From NCBI RefSeq assembly GCF_000004075.3, contig NC_026656.2, positions 14,260,001 to 14,324,000 on the forward strand: a stretch of DNA of 64,000 nt, in the 5' to 3' direction. The position numbers and the translations under genes are program-made. Below the pieces are notes generated by a model, which worked only from the letters and a program-made list of their open reading frames with translations, ran no database searches and was not told the DNA's origin. Shown here in pieces: positions 27,601 through 40,900 of the stretch. Each line of letters begins with the position of its first letter. Within the stretch, counting starts at the first letter, position 1. The DNA is from Cucumis sativus (lineage: Eukaryota; Streptophyta; Magnoliopsida; Cucurbitales; Cucurbitaceae).

Positions 27601-30115
27601 ACACTCATTAATCTCTAAGTTGACTAATCAATTCTTTTTTTCTTTTTTTCTTTTCTTTTTTGTCTCTCTCTCTCTCATGGTCTAATTATAATTCCCCACC
27701 CTACATCTAAGTGTACCCCTGCTCACCTATAGATATACCTCCTCAAAGTACTCAATGTTTGTGAACTTCAAATCTATACATGAAATCTAATCTGTCAATT
27801 ATATTTATTAATGATCAGAAAGGGATTGACTTTACCCATCTTGTTCAAATATCCCTATCCCATTTTCACTTGACTCTGTTTAAAAATTGATAGTTGAAGA
27901 TAAAAGTTGATAGGTTACTTATTGGTGATTTCGTAACAGGAGGTTTAAGATCAGGTTATATGATTAAACTTATGTAAGGTTATTTGTTTGTTTGTTGGTT
28001 TTTAGTACTTTTCAGTAGTTCAGTTTTCTATAGTATTTCAAGTTTATAGTTGTGACAAAGTATTAGAGTGTTATATAATATTAAATATGGTTAAGATTTC
28101 TTTTGTCATTTTCTAAACAATTATGAAACATGTTTTTAATGTTTCAATGTTGGTGAAATAATGTAAATTCCATTTGAAAGTGTAAAGTTATATATTCGAT
28201 TAAGTTTGAGTATTAATTTCAGTGTGTGTTTTAAAATGATTTGAAGTGTACTACATGAAATGATTTTAGTTAACAATTTTCATAATCATTCTAAAATATG
28301 CATTGAGTTCTTGGGTAAACTAACAAGTAATTGATAATCAGAATGAAAGTTGAATAAATTAAAGCAAGAAAGATAGATACGTACGGATGAAGGAAATGCT
28401 CGAAGAGCCAAGCTCGTAAGATATTGACAGAGCGTTCAGGCAAGCCGCGTTGAGGACGCCAAGCTTCTTGTTCCATAATACCCATTTGATGGAAAGCTCG
28501 TTGTTGTCTAAGGCTTTGCTCCAAGAGCTTAAGTCTAGGAGTCTCTCCTTTTGTTATTCCTGAAGCTCTTCCAGTTACTCCCCCATCTTTCTCTCCCAAC
28601 ATCTCGCAACTATGCTTCAACTGTGATGATATTGCGTCCTTTAAACACCGAAAATGCCTCGACATTGCCTTTTGCGCCAACGCCGTGTATGGCACTGCTG
28701 CCCTGAATCCCATCACCTCGTCGAATGAATTCACCACCATTTGCATTTGCTCACAATAATGATTGTATCTTCTATCAACCTGAATAGTTTAATAACCATA
28801 TGAATATCAATACTTGCACTAGAACTATTTAACACCCACCACACACACAGTCACACACACAAGAAACCAACAAACTACAGTCAATTTATAAATATGAATA
28901 ATAATATATGTATTTATATATACAAAAGAAATTTCTTGAAGCAAAGCAATCTTATACAAAAAGAAAGAAAAAGTTGGTAGTGCATCACCAATTAAGTTGG
29001 TCATCTTATAAAACAATTTAGAACAAAATCAGCCGGCTTTTTTTGGATTTAAAAAAACCGGCCGGATCATTATAGAATTTCCTAAAATAATGTGTAGATT
29101 AATATATATATAAAAAGAGATTACTTGCCTCATCAAGCATAGATAACAATTTGACCTTTCTCCTTTGATGTTCAATCCTATCAGTTGCTGACAAAGATGG
29201 TTGATGATCCTTTGTTGAAGATGAAGAAACTCCGGCACCATCGCCTCCACCGCCACCGTGGGAATTAGAATTGGAGGGCAAATTTGATTTATTATTGTGA
29301 TTGTTTTTCTTAAATTGACCTCTTCCAACGCTACAAAATTCCTCTAATAATTCTTGAGCAGCTTTGATGTACTTTGAATTTCTCAATAAGTTGACAACTC
29401 CCAATGGATTGGAGGACCCAATTCCGACATGAGGATGATGGTGGTGATGATAAAGTAACCCATTGTTGCTGTCACCCATTCTCAATTCCTCAGCTTTTGC
29501 AGCTTCCAAAGAAGATGACAACGACAATGAAAGACGACCTTCATTAGGGTTTGATGAAGAATGGTCATTATTTGTTTCTTGCTGCGGCACCACCCCCCAT
29601 GTGAATTGCCCATAAGACCCTCCTGAAGAAGGGTTTGGAAGAAGCATGTGGAGTGTTGACGACGGTGGTGGCGGTGGTGGCGGAGATGGCGACCGAGGAT
29701 TCGGGTTCATTAGAAAAAGCTGCATGGCGACAGCCGAATCCGCCGCGTTGATTGTTTGCCTGTTACTATACCAATCAGTCTGCGGGGGTGGCGGTGGCGG
29801 CGGTGGTGGAAAATTGAACATTTCGGATAAAATTCCAGTGGAGTCATAAACGTGATGGACAGTGGATTGGTCATCGTTGTCGTCGTCATCGTCGATTCCG
29901 ACTAAGGACGGTGGATGTGGCGGCGCGTCGTAACTGCCTTGGAGGCGGAGCTTCTCTTTACGGATCTGGTGAGCTATGTGTTGGTAATGTTGATGTGAGT
30001 CTTGGTGGTGAGTTGTGGAAGATCTATCAAAGCCATTGGAAAACGGCGTGAAGAAACCTGCCGCTGCTGCTGCAGCGGCCGCCGCCGCCGCTTGTTGGTA
30101 GTCTTGTTGTGACAT
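24610..30115 (-). CDS. BLH2/BLH4: BEL1-like TALE homeodomain transcription factor (BLH2/BLH4, SAWTOOTH type)
   Basis: Four coding exons: 30115-29129, 28779-28385, 27182-27122, 25134-24610; 1968 nt, 655 residues, phases consistent. Features in order: poly-Ala (9-19), a motif ending [10 protein letters not shown] (to 60), [11 protein letters not shown] (94-104), poly-Pro tracts, STLHMLLP (153-160), an [12 protein letters not shown] motif, the SKY box [16 protein letters not shown] (246-261), the BELL domain (about 313-380), the three-residue-extension homeodomain (about 431-495, with the PYP loop spliced across exons 2-3 and [12 protein letters not shown]), an Asp/Asn-rich stretch from trinucleotide repeats, and [13 protein letters not shown] near the C-terminus. 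The FNFPP, LMNP, MLLP and C-terminal motifs match my memory of Arabidopsis BLH2/BLH4. These are nuclear partners of KNOX proteins that limit leaf margin growth. Intron 1 uses a GC donor (GAG|GCAAGT); introns 2 and 3 are about 1.2 and 2.0 kb. Which of BLH2 or BLH4 is closer needs a tree. Confidence 0.95.
26399..26417. repeat. (AT)n microsatellite in BLH intron 3
   Basis: AT dinucleotide run within the 2-kb third intron of the homeodomain gene. Confidence 0.9.
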
Positions 30116-30146
30116 AGAATCACAATTATATAGTGGTTTTTAATCA

Positions 30147-30296
30147 CTGAAAATTGGGTATCAAAATTCTCATAATTTCACTACAAATTCAATCAACCAA
30201 GAAAAAACAATCAACACCCACAAGTTAATTTGAGGTAATAATTGAAAAAAAAAAGCTAAAAAATGAAAACTTTTCGCTAAAAAAATAAAGAGATAC
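30147..30296 (-). other. Probable 5' UTR intron of the BLH gene
   Basis: On the minus strand, CTAACAG|GTATCTC forms a donor at 30296 and CCAATTTTCAG forms an acceptor ending at 30147, 31 bp before the start codon. A leader intron is common in BEL1-like genes. This is inferred from splice motifs only. Confidence 0.55.
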
Positions 30297-31160
30297 CTGT
30301 TAGAGGCAAAGGATTTGGGACATCATTTTCGTTTGAGTGGAATTGAAAGAGGTTGTTCGTTCTTCATTTTTTTAAAAAAATTTGTTGTTGTTGTTGTTGT
30401 CCTTCTATCTCTCGTCTTTTTCTTTCTTTTTCACTCTATTTTTTTAGGGCTGCAAATCGCCTTCTGGAAAAGGAGAGTTGGAGCTTCAATATCTATATAT
30501 AATTTATATATATATAAAATTGAAGGGGAAAAAAATGGAGAGAGGTTTTAAGAGTGATATCTCTCTCAAACAAACCAACACTGTTTGAAGACACAAATCA
30601 TAAAGAAATAAGGAAAGAGAATGCCTTTCTATTATATTCCCTCTCTTACTTTCTTCATTGTTTCTAATTTTATCTTCATTGGACACACTCCTTTTTCTTT
30701 TCTTCAAAAAATAAAATAAAATAAAATAAAAATAGTGAGATGCTTTCACCAAAATACCCTCCCTAACTTTTCATCCTTTTTGGTATGTAACAAATGAGAT
30801 TAAGGTTGGATTAATAGGTAAATATTTTATGAATTTGTTATATTTTTTAAAAACCCAAATAAAATTCTGATTAAAGTTTAATAATTTGATTTTACAGTGC
30901 TTTGGAGAAAACAGAAGGAAAGGAATAAATTATAAAGAGATAAGGATAGTACAAAGTCACCTCAATGATCGGAGTTATGGAATGTCGGTAATGCCCACAA
31001 GAGTCATGAAATCCGGGGTTTGAATCGGAGGGTAAATGAGTAATTAGTGGAGGAATAATTAGCAAACCCGGAGAGAGACAAAACTCAAAAAGGGATTGTT
31101 GCAATGAAAATTAATTAAGGCTTTTATTTTATCTTTTCTTTTTTCTTCTTTTGTTTGTCG

Positions 31161-31187
31161 CACGTGTGGTAAGATATGTGGCACGTG
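31161..31187. promoter_or_regulatory. Pair of G-boxes upstream of the BLH gene
   Basis: Two CACGTG motifs at 31161-31166 and 31182-31187, 21 bp apart start to start (two helical turns), about 1.05 kb before the BLH start codon. G-boxes bind bHLH and bZIP factors. The next gene on the other side is far away, so BLH is the nearest candidate target. Confidence 0.5.
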
Positions 31188-31606
31188 CCATAGGGGGTTG
31201 AGATGAAATTACAAACTTAGGTTTCTTTCTTCCCTATGACATGTAACCTATGGTGTGAAAGCCACACCTAACCCTTTTGTGGCTTTGCAACTCTTCATAT
31301 TTCCACCATATGTGGACCAATTTGCCCTCTCCCTACACCCTAATTTTCCATCTTTTTACTTCCCAAACTATTGGAGTTATACACACGCAACCACTAAACT
31401 CGAGTTTGATAGTATAATTTCATGTCGATTGATTTTTTTTTTATTTTATAAAAATCGAATAAAGGTTAGATATTATATTAAATTTATCTTTACTCATCAG
31501 CTTAATCTTTGGGTCAATCGATGATTTAATTAAGATATATGATATAACAAGTTGGTTCAGGAGCTATTCTGTGCAAACCACCAACATATTAAGCATGAGC
31601 TTAGGA

Positions 31607-31828
31607 ATCATCATGGATTGATCTAGTGATAAAAAAGGAGACACAGTCTCAATATCTAACTAAGAGGTCATGGATTCAATCCATGGTGGCCACCTACCTA
31701 AGAATTAATTTTTTACAAGTTTCCTTGACACTTAGATGTTGTAGGGTCAGACAGTCTGTCATCATGTAAGATTAGTTGAGGTGTGGGTAAGCTGACTCGG
31801 ACACTTACATATATTTTTTTTAAAAAAA
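31607..31828 (+). mobile_element. tRNA-derived SINE (Au-like)
   Basis: About 220 bp. The 5' part has an A-box-like 'ggattgatctagtgat' and a B-box-like 'ggattcaatcc' about 45 bp further on (near 31671), as in RNA polymerase III promoters of tRNA-derived SINEs. The 3' part has 'taagattagttgaggtg' and 'agctgactcggacac', which resemble the conserved tail of Au-type plant SINEs as I remember it. It ends in a T-rich tract. The flanks carry an imperfect target-site duplication: 'aagcatgagcttagg' at about 31591-31605 and 'aagcatgaacttaagg' just after 31828. Confidence 0.75.
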
Positions 31829-32619
31829 TAAGCATGAACTTAAGGGATTTATGCTCTTTATATATAATATCAAAGAGTTGTAGTTATAGGCTAATAGGTA
31901 AGTTCATGTCCAAGACTCGTTTAGTTTTGGATTAAAATCTCATATATATTTTTTAGAGTTTGTGATTGCCATATGGAGCAAAATTTCCTTCTAAGGTTCA
32001 AAGAATAACGTATGAAAGCACATTATATATTTTTGTGGCATTTTTAAGTGTCCCTAACTTGAGTCAACTATTCACTCTTCTTAATAGTTATTAAGTGTAT
32101 TTGTATGTAAAGGTTAATAAATAAGTACGTAATTAGCTCTTTGATTTATTACCACATATATATGTATTAGTTGGAATTTTCAAATAAAGAATTATTTCAA
32201 TAGTGTTGTTTAGTGTATGACATCAATATTAGACTCTATAAACGTAAAATTAGTATTTATTATTTCCCCTTACAAATTTTGTGAATTAGGTTTTTAATTA
32301 CACGTTATGTTTACTATTACACATTTTCAATTGTTATCTTATGAGAAAGAGAATTATATGAAAAATATTTTGTATTATTACTAAACTATTTATTAGTAGG
32401 ATTTCTAAAAAAAGGGGGAAAGATATTTAGACTAATTAAATAATATGATGAGTCAACGAATAATTTGGGTATTTTGTCGTTTACATAAAGAGTAGAGATC
32501 ACACTGAGAAAGAGAAGAAAATTTTTCCAAATTTGTGTTACAAACAACTATGTATTATTAAACTATATTTATATTTAAAAAAAGAGAGAAAAATGAAGTT
32601 TCTTAAAAATAAAGAAAAG

Positions 32620-32647
32620 ATATATATATATATATATGTGTGTGTGT
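32620..32647. repeat. Compound (TA)n(TG)n microsatellite
   Basis: About nine TA dinucleotides followed by about five TG dinucleotides. Confidence 0.9.
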
Positions 32648-34469
32648 ATAGGTATTAAGAGGTGTATTTGAAGTGTGTACTACCAAACCCAAATGAAGAA
32701 GAAGATCAAAACTTTCTTTAGTTTCCAACTGCAAACCGGTTTGATATGTGACATTTCAACCACATCATTTTCTCATCTACTTTTTTTTTTCTTCAATTTA
32801 TAATTTTTATATCCATGAACATTAAAAATCGATAAATCGAAAGGTGCACTTGAGTATCTACATAGATCATATTACCTTCATCACACTTCGGTCTAGAAGA
32901 AGTTAACAAAGAAAAATGGAAATTTTCAATCTTTTTTTGCTTGTAATAAGTTGTGTGAGGGTGTGTATGTGTTAACTTTCAATTTTAAATCTTACATTTA
33001 AATAAGTGTTGCATTATCTTAGGTCGTTTCATTTTTATTAACTTTTTCGCTAATTTGAACAAAAGCAATATGAACTCTTTATAAATTCACCTATAAATTT
33101 ACAATACCTTTTTTTAGCTCAAGATTAAACTTATAAAAATTGACATAACTATTTAAGAAAATAAACATTACAAAATGAAACATATAAATATGAATATTCA
33201 ATGACTTACGTTAGTTGGTGGAGGGTGAGGTAAGATAGCATGTGTATAAGTAAATTTGGATTATGGTAAAAAACACGTTATCTTTTTGTAATAGGGTCAC
33301 ATGCATCTTTTCTAATCAACAAACTCAACCACTTCAAACAAACTAAGCATCCACTATCACCAAGTGCTTCTCGCCACACTCCTAAGAAGCATGAACACGG
33401 ACATGGGGCACAAATACGTTTTTTAGATTATCTTCTTTTAATAAAGAATGTTAATACAACAAATCTCAAAATATCTTCACCTATACTAAAAAGAGGTTAA
33501 GGTGTTTAGGTCCTTTTTCAAGACATAAACCCTCGGAGCTTGCTTTTGGTTTTTGTTTCGCTCCAAAGTGTTTCATATCAATGAAGTTGGATATAGTTAT
33601 CCCCACTTGTATATACCAAGATCTTCCGTCGTTCTAGTCATGTTAAACTTTTACATTACCAACATTTATCTCATGTTTCCTTTTTGGTTCTATACAAAAT
33701 CGTCAAAGCTTCAACTTTAGGAGAAGTAGTGTTTGGTTAGTTATCACTGAACCGAGCTCACTTAGAAAAGATGGCGTTTGTTGAAATAAAATAATACTCA
33801 TTATCATCATTTGTTAACATTGTATAGTATTTGAAATGGCCTTAGACCCTTTTTCAAGAAAATGATATAACTTACTATGATCTTTAAGTGAAGATTTAGG
33901 TGTCAATTTTTTTAAATTTTATTTGTATATATACCAACTACTTCATATATATGGTTTATATGAATACTAATTAATACAATAATAATTGTGAATCTATAAA
34001 ACAAAAAGAAAGAGAAAAGAGAGGGGAAAAGAAAGGGTTTAAGGACTTTGATTTAAACGCAAGTAATAACCCTTAAGGATACCTTCCTCACCCTTTCAAA
34101 CCTTTTCAAGCAAACAACAAATCTAAAACTCAACCACACATTATATTCAAGTTTTTTGTTTTTCCTTCTTCTTTATGGTAGTAGGGATTTTACCAAATTA
34201 ATGACATCTAATATAATATGGAGAGACTATGTTCAAATTTTTAAGTTATGCTTAAGTGCTACGTTATTTAGAGATATTCACGGGTTGGAATAGCGATGAA
34301 GATGGAGACGCATCTTCATCCTTATTTCTTTTTTTAATCCATATCCATGTGGAATTCTTTGTCGGAAATTATATTCATAACGTTCAAGTTCCTCCTTAAT
34401 TTTCTTCTCTTAATAAATGACAACTTAGTTTTTTCTAATCCAATTAATATTCTATGTATTAAAGGTTGT

Positions 34470-34720
34470 TTTCAAATATAACAAGATGAATTAAAATATT
34501 TACAAATATAACAAATGTTACTGATAAATGTTGACAAGACACTCACAAGACTCTACTATCATTTGTTATTGATTGATGTCGATAGACACTAATAAATGTT
34601 CATCAATGTCTATCATTATCTATCATTAATAGACTATGAAATTTTGTTATATTTACTAATAAGAGAAGTAATAGACTATGAAACTTTGTTATATTTACTA
34701 ATAAGAGATCAGTGGACAAA
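34470..34720. repeat. Relic of a MITE-like repeat with a 43-bp tandem duplication
   Basis: Shares the 'caaatataacaa..' and 'gtctatcattaatagac' words of the better preserved elements at 49.5 and 50.2 kb. Inside, a block starting 'agactatgaa(a/c)ttttgtt' and ending 'actaataagaga' occurs twice in tandem (about 34630-34709). A further remnant lies near 36545-36650. Confidence 0.5.
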
Positions 34721-35754
34721 TTTATCTCATAAATATTACATGAGATGAGATCTTTTGATTTTTCCAATATACATCTTTTAAAGTAAATTTCATTTTTTTT
34801 CCTTGAAAGCATATAGGAAAAACAAAGTTTCAACCATATATTAACTTTGATTTTGAAAATACTTAAAAAAAAAGTTAATAATATCAAAACATTACAACAA
34901 TATATTGTTATATTACCAATTTTTAGTAGAAGGAGTGTGTGTCTGTTTAACTATTAAAATTAGAATAATTGATAATATATTAAAAAAAGTGAATTTCGTT
35001 TGATTATATTTAGTGTTATTTAATCACATGTTTCATAGTCGACGGACGTTTAAAACGATTCAATCAAAATAGAAAATAAAAAACATAATACAATGGTTAC
35101 TGTTACATGACAGTAAACTTATCAAATTCATAATTCAAACCAAATCTATAAGGATAAAAGAAAACCGATTCAATTACTATTAATTTACCAATTGATTGAA
35201 TTAATCTCCCTGCAGTTTGATAAATGTATAAGTGAAATGAGGAAGATGAATGAGCAAAGGAGAGCACAACAATCGAAGTTTAATGGAATATTTAAAGATT
35301 TCTTTACTTTTCAGTGCCAAAAACTGACACATTTCTTGTCTTTTTATTTCTCTTATATATTTTCTCGAATACATATATATGCATACATACATACATATAT
35401 AATTAATATTTGGAAAATTGTAATATATCTGTGGCAGAGATTGATGTTCTTTTCTTCTTTCATATTGATTTGCAAATTGCAAAATTTGGATAGCGACTCA
35501 CCGGTCCTCAAGTTGTCTACTGGACATCTAAATCACTTATTACTCCAAAATGCTTTCTTCCATTTATTAGTATAAAATTAAACAAATTCTTATCCAACCT
35601 TTCAACACGTTTTTGTCTATGATATATAGAATTTAAAATGTTTGTAGATATTTTCCACGGTTTTGTTTTTGTAATTATTCTACTGAACTTAATATTAAAG
35701 CATCCTAAATATTAAGTTGAATGAAGAATGAAAAATAAAAAGAGATAAATCACA

Positions 35755-35776
35755 ATATATATATATATATATATAT
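35755..35776. repeat. (AT)n microsatellite
   Basis: About eleven AT dinucleotides. Confidence 0.9.
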
Positions 35777-37876
35777 TTTTTTATCAAAAAGCATGAAATT
35801 GGGAAATGATTAAGAAATGGAAAGTGTTGAGTATCATAAGTTTGTATGAAGTAGTGATGGTTGAAACTTTTAAATGTGGGATGTTTATGTAAAGCAACAT
35901 CACAATATAACTCCACAATCTTTTCCAACCAAACTATATTATATTTAGTTATATCTTACTCAAAATTATATAAAAATATCTTCTCTATTATTTAAGGATT
36001 ATGGGATATAAAAAATAAAAATATTCAATTATTTTAATTATAATATTGTGCATGTAATTATAGGTTTAAAGTGAATTATTATGTGTTTGATTTGTGATAT
36101 TGAGAAATTGGATCAAATCATAAAAGTAATTTTTAAAAAATAGCTCATCATACCCCTTTTTTTTGTTGTGCATATCATGAAAATGGCAAATATGACCAAT
36201 AATATATATCATATAATTATTAGAGAACTATAAGATACTTATCGATTTTAATTTTGTTACTTTTGCTAATTAAAAAATGCAGTGGTATGGGTCTTATTAT
36301 CATAATTTTTTTTTGCTATTTTTGTAAGTGCCTCTATAAAAAATCATAAAGTTTTTGAAGTTAAATTAACATGTATGATGAAAGATTTAGATAGATGACC
36401 TTTTGATAAGCAAAAAAAAAAACAATTGTAACTCAAAAATCATCTATATTAACATCTTTTCATGATTTTAAAATTGTTGTTTGATTAAAATAATGATTGA
36501 CAACAGTTAAAGTAAGGAAAACCATCACAAATGACAAAATTATTGAAAATATATTTCACAAAATACAGATGGTGTCTATCATTGATAGAATTTAAAATTA
36601 TGTTATATTTTGTAAATAGTTTTATTTGTTTTCTTATATTTGAAAATGTTCCTAGCTTCAAATGATCAAATTTTAGAAGAAGAAAAAATCACTAGAAACA
36701 AACCAAATTCACAAGCCTTACCAACAAAGGAAGAGGAAACTCAATCCGGAAAAAACCAAAAAACCCCACTCCCTTAGAAAACCGAAGAAAGAAAGAGGGA
36801 CAAAACAAACCCCAACAATTACCCATACACGAAAGCGGCTTGAGCCAACCTATGGGACAAACTATTCGTAGAGCGCGAACACACCACCTAAGCTGACAAA
36901 GCCAAGGCTTCAATATCATCAATAAAAGATGACAGCTCAACTAAATTCACGAGAAAAAGGAGATTCTCGAGAGCAATCAATAAAAGCGCTCAACAAAAAA
37001 CTCTAACCATAAAAATTAAAGAGTAAACGTAGAGAAATTAATAAAGAGAATTTAGATGGTAATTAGTTTAGGATATATATATATTATTTGAAAAGTAGAA
37101 TATATTTTTGTGTGTAAAGAATTTGTCATTCTCTCACACATTAGTCCAAAAACCATATAGATGGAGACAATAAAATAAAGTTGGAAGAGTACACACATGA
37201 TTGTGACAACAATCAACAAACATAAAAGCGATATGTCCCTTGGCTATGATAATCTCAATAACCTCACCTAACTTTTTTTTTTCTTTTATTACTACAATTA
37301 TATTCAAAATTCGATCATGTGGTAGGCATATGATAATTTAAAGTTACTCTAGAAAACCTGAGTTTTCTTTTGTAAAGTTATGTTTGAATCATATATCATT
37401 GTATTTAAGATCATGTCACATACTACTATTGCCAAATTCATTGGGTTGTTTGTTGGATACTCTCATCCATTTTACACAAACTACAATATTCAAGAAAAGC
37501 ATTATGATGAGGATCAAAAGCGATTGTTTTGGCATTTGTCTTTGGTGCTTGTAGTTGGAAAGAAACAGTAGAATCTTCTTGTTGTTTATCAAGGGATCCT
37601 CTACAAATTTGTGGGACGGTAGTATTTTATATTTTATTATTGTTTCTTAGTTTGTTCTAAATCTCTCTTCTCCTTTATAATTATGCATATCTTTGCTATT
37701 GGATGGAGTATTGTTTTCTCTCTCTTTCAAACCCTCTTGAAAATTCAAGGTCTTGGACTACTAATCAACACACTTTGTGAAAGGAATGTTGTCATTTAAT
37801 ACATAACTATATATTGAAAAAGAAAACAGTAAAAGAAAAGGGAAGGAAAAAGGAGAGACAAAGTGTATATGATCAT

Positions 37877-37882
37877 TATATA

Positions 37883-37934
<52 letters not shown>
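37877..37934. repeat. Long (AT)n microsatellite
   Basis: Nearly 60 bp of AT dinucleotides with one interruption near 37890; likely length-polymorphic. Confidence 0.95.
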
Positions 37935-37936
<2 letters not shown>

Positions 37937-40900
37937 AGTGATTGATGTACGAGGAAGTGTCAAGTCCCAAATTCTATGCCTTGTTTTTGCCCAATTGAGT
38001 GTTTTTGAAAAGGAAACTCCAAAGTATATTATATATATTTATATTAAGGATAAATATAAGGCAGCATATGGTAAAGCAAATTTAATATGGTCCCTCATGC
38101 TAATATTTGTCCCTCTCTTCTTTTCTATCATCTAATTCTTTTATATATATATAATCAAATTATCATCTTTTCTTTTTTGTTCTCCTTTCAACCACACCTT
38201 TACAAATTTCCTTGTTTGCTTGATATGATTAAACATTATACTTTCCTATCCCATTCTTTTTCTTTTTCTTTTCTTCTCTTTTTTTTTTTTTCATTTTAAT
38301 TCCTCCCAACTTCTTCCTTCTTTCCCTTTAATCATTATGTTCAAATTTTAACGATCTCCGTGTAGATTTCACAAAATAAGTCTAAAAATTTAGACTTATA
38401 GTCTATACTTATTGATTTTGCAAGCACTCTTACCTTGTTTTGGTTTGTGGAACAACCACTTTCACTTTTAATTAGCTATCATGAATAGCAAGGATGACGT
38501 TGTAGGACAATGTTGGAGCCATCAATTATCAAATCCGAATTTTGAATCTTGAGTTTAAGACATTACAACTTCCATCAAATTTGTAATAAACTTGAAAAAT
38601 GAACTAGATCAATTTAACATAGGGTTGGAATAAAACACTACTACAATTATTTATTTTTAAATATTAAAAAGTTGCAATATAATGTGTTTGGTTATTACAT
38701 GATCAAATTTGGTGTTTTTTTTTAAAAAAAGAGAGAAATACAGTTGGTAGTTGTGTGTCTGTTGAAGGTTCACTTTCAAATGGTAAGATAGCCATGTGGA
38801 TGTGGCTCATAGCACAAAGCTAATACTAACTGCTATGACAGCTTCTTTCTTTCTACTTCTCATATCATTATATATACATATACATCTCTCTCTATATATA
38901 TATCATTTCAATATTCATATTGTTACTATTTTATGGGCCATAGTGTTCAAAATAAATAAATAAAGAACAAAATAATACACCTTCTATTGACCAAATCATT
39001 ATTGCTATATATTCTTGTTTTAATTCTACCATCTCCAATATTCAAATTCTTTTAATTTTTCTTTCAAGTCTCGTGGTTTTCTATATACTTTTTTTTTCTT
39101 TGTGATGTAACACATCAAGATTTGTTCATTATATATGTCCATTGCTAGTTTGTAATTAACCACCCACTTGAGATAGAGAATGCAAATATGATGTTTACAC
39201 TGGCTGCATGTACTCATAGAAAAATGATAAAAGATAAATTTTTAAATGGTTTGTTTCTTTTTTCTTTTTTAATTAAAGATAAGATAATTGGGTTAGTAGG
39301 TGCAGTAAAGAATCCTGATTTTAGAGATTGACAACTTCGTTGCATCCTCAACATATCCGAGCTTCATTTCAAATGATTTATTGAAGGTAGTTCTTGGAAA
39401 AACATGGAAAAATAGAGAAGAATTTCAATAATATTAGGAACTCTATTTTTTATTTTTTTTTAATTTAGGGTTGTTTTCAAATATAGCAAAATGAAATGAA
39501 AAACTAAGAGTAATGCTAGATCGAAGGTAAAAAAACACAATGACAAACAAAGTAAAAGAGACAATAGAGAAAAATAGATACAAGCAACTTGTTAACCTAG
39601 TTCGATGCACTACAACACCTACGTATGATGAGGGCATGTCCAATTGAAAAGAAATATTCACTAGAGTTTGAAAGTATTACAAAGTACACACCTTTTCTAT
39701 TCAATATACTATCTTGAATAAAAACAAGATCACACTAGAAAGTAACTTAGGGTCTCCCTAAGTACGTCGATGTGGTAAGATCAAGCTCCCCATTACAATT
39801 GTACTTTAGCTTCTCAATAAAGTTGAACAAGTCAAAAGTCAAACAATCATCACAACAAGGTATATGAATGTTGTTACATTTTAAATTACCCCATCAAAAG
39901 TTATATGTGTATACATAATTTGATTGATGGGCGCAATAGTGAAAAAATGGCATTGCATGCAATTGTGTTTAGACGAAGGTGTGTTGAAAAGTAAACTTGA
40001 AAACATCAATACAATAAGGTCAAATTGTTATTAGATTCAATATAATAATTAATGAGCAATTTGATAAGGTAATTTACACATACATGAAGAGGAAATTTGG
40101 ATAATTAAATGCCAAGTAAATTTTATAGTATAATTTAATGCGATTGCTTAAGAACTCATCCAAAATAAATTAAACAATTATATTATTTTTTATTTAAAAA
40201 AATAATAATATGTCAATTAATTAACTCTCTCTTTACCTAATGAGATGTTAAAGCTTTACCAATCATTTTCTTTTCAATAAGGTTTAAAGCAACAAAAAAA
40301 AAAAAAAAAAAATTGACTTCTTTCCTACCAAACACTACTCATTTTGGGATGATTGAATGTGAAATTTTATTGTATTCTGTAAATCTTCCTAAAATCTATA
40401 AAATGTTTATTTTGCTATTTTAATTTTTTATTAATATTAAATAACACTGACATTTTATCCATATTTCTAAAAATAATTTAGACATAGCTATTTCCATCGA
40501 TTTAGATATTTTAAACTTTGGTCATTATCATGATAGACCAAAACCCAAAGGATCCAATTGGTCGAGAAGAGAGATGGCACTTTGATTTTAATTTAATTTA
40601 CTTGACTTTTCCAACACGAGTGGTTGACCTTTGAACTTGATGAGTTATGATACCATATTAGTTAAACACGAAGTTCTATTCTCGTAACCAATTGATAACA
40701 ATGAGTGTAAATGTCATGTAACTTATAAATAATCATAAGATTTCTTGGATTTTTTTCTTGTGTGAATTAATAATCTCATCACATACATAATTGCTTAATT
40801 ATCAATGACTAAAGAATATGGACATTATGCCTATATGATCATTGAATTATAACCACATCTCTCTTTTGGTCCTTTACCAATGGCAAGTACTACTTGATGG

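Noticed and set aside
36692..36940. Minus-strand frame of 82 codons with complex composition
   Set aside because: No motif, start context or splice structure recognised; possibly old repeat DNA, so not called as a gene.
37380..37571. Plus-strand 63-codon frame in the middle intergenic region
   Set aside because: No recognisable motif, no splice sites and no neighbouring exon; consistent with chance in AT-rich DNA.
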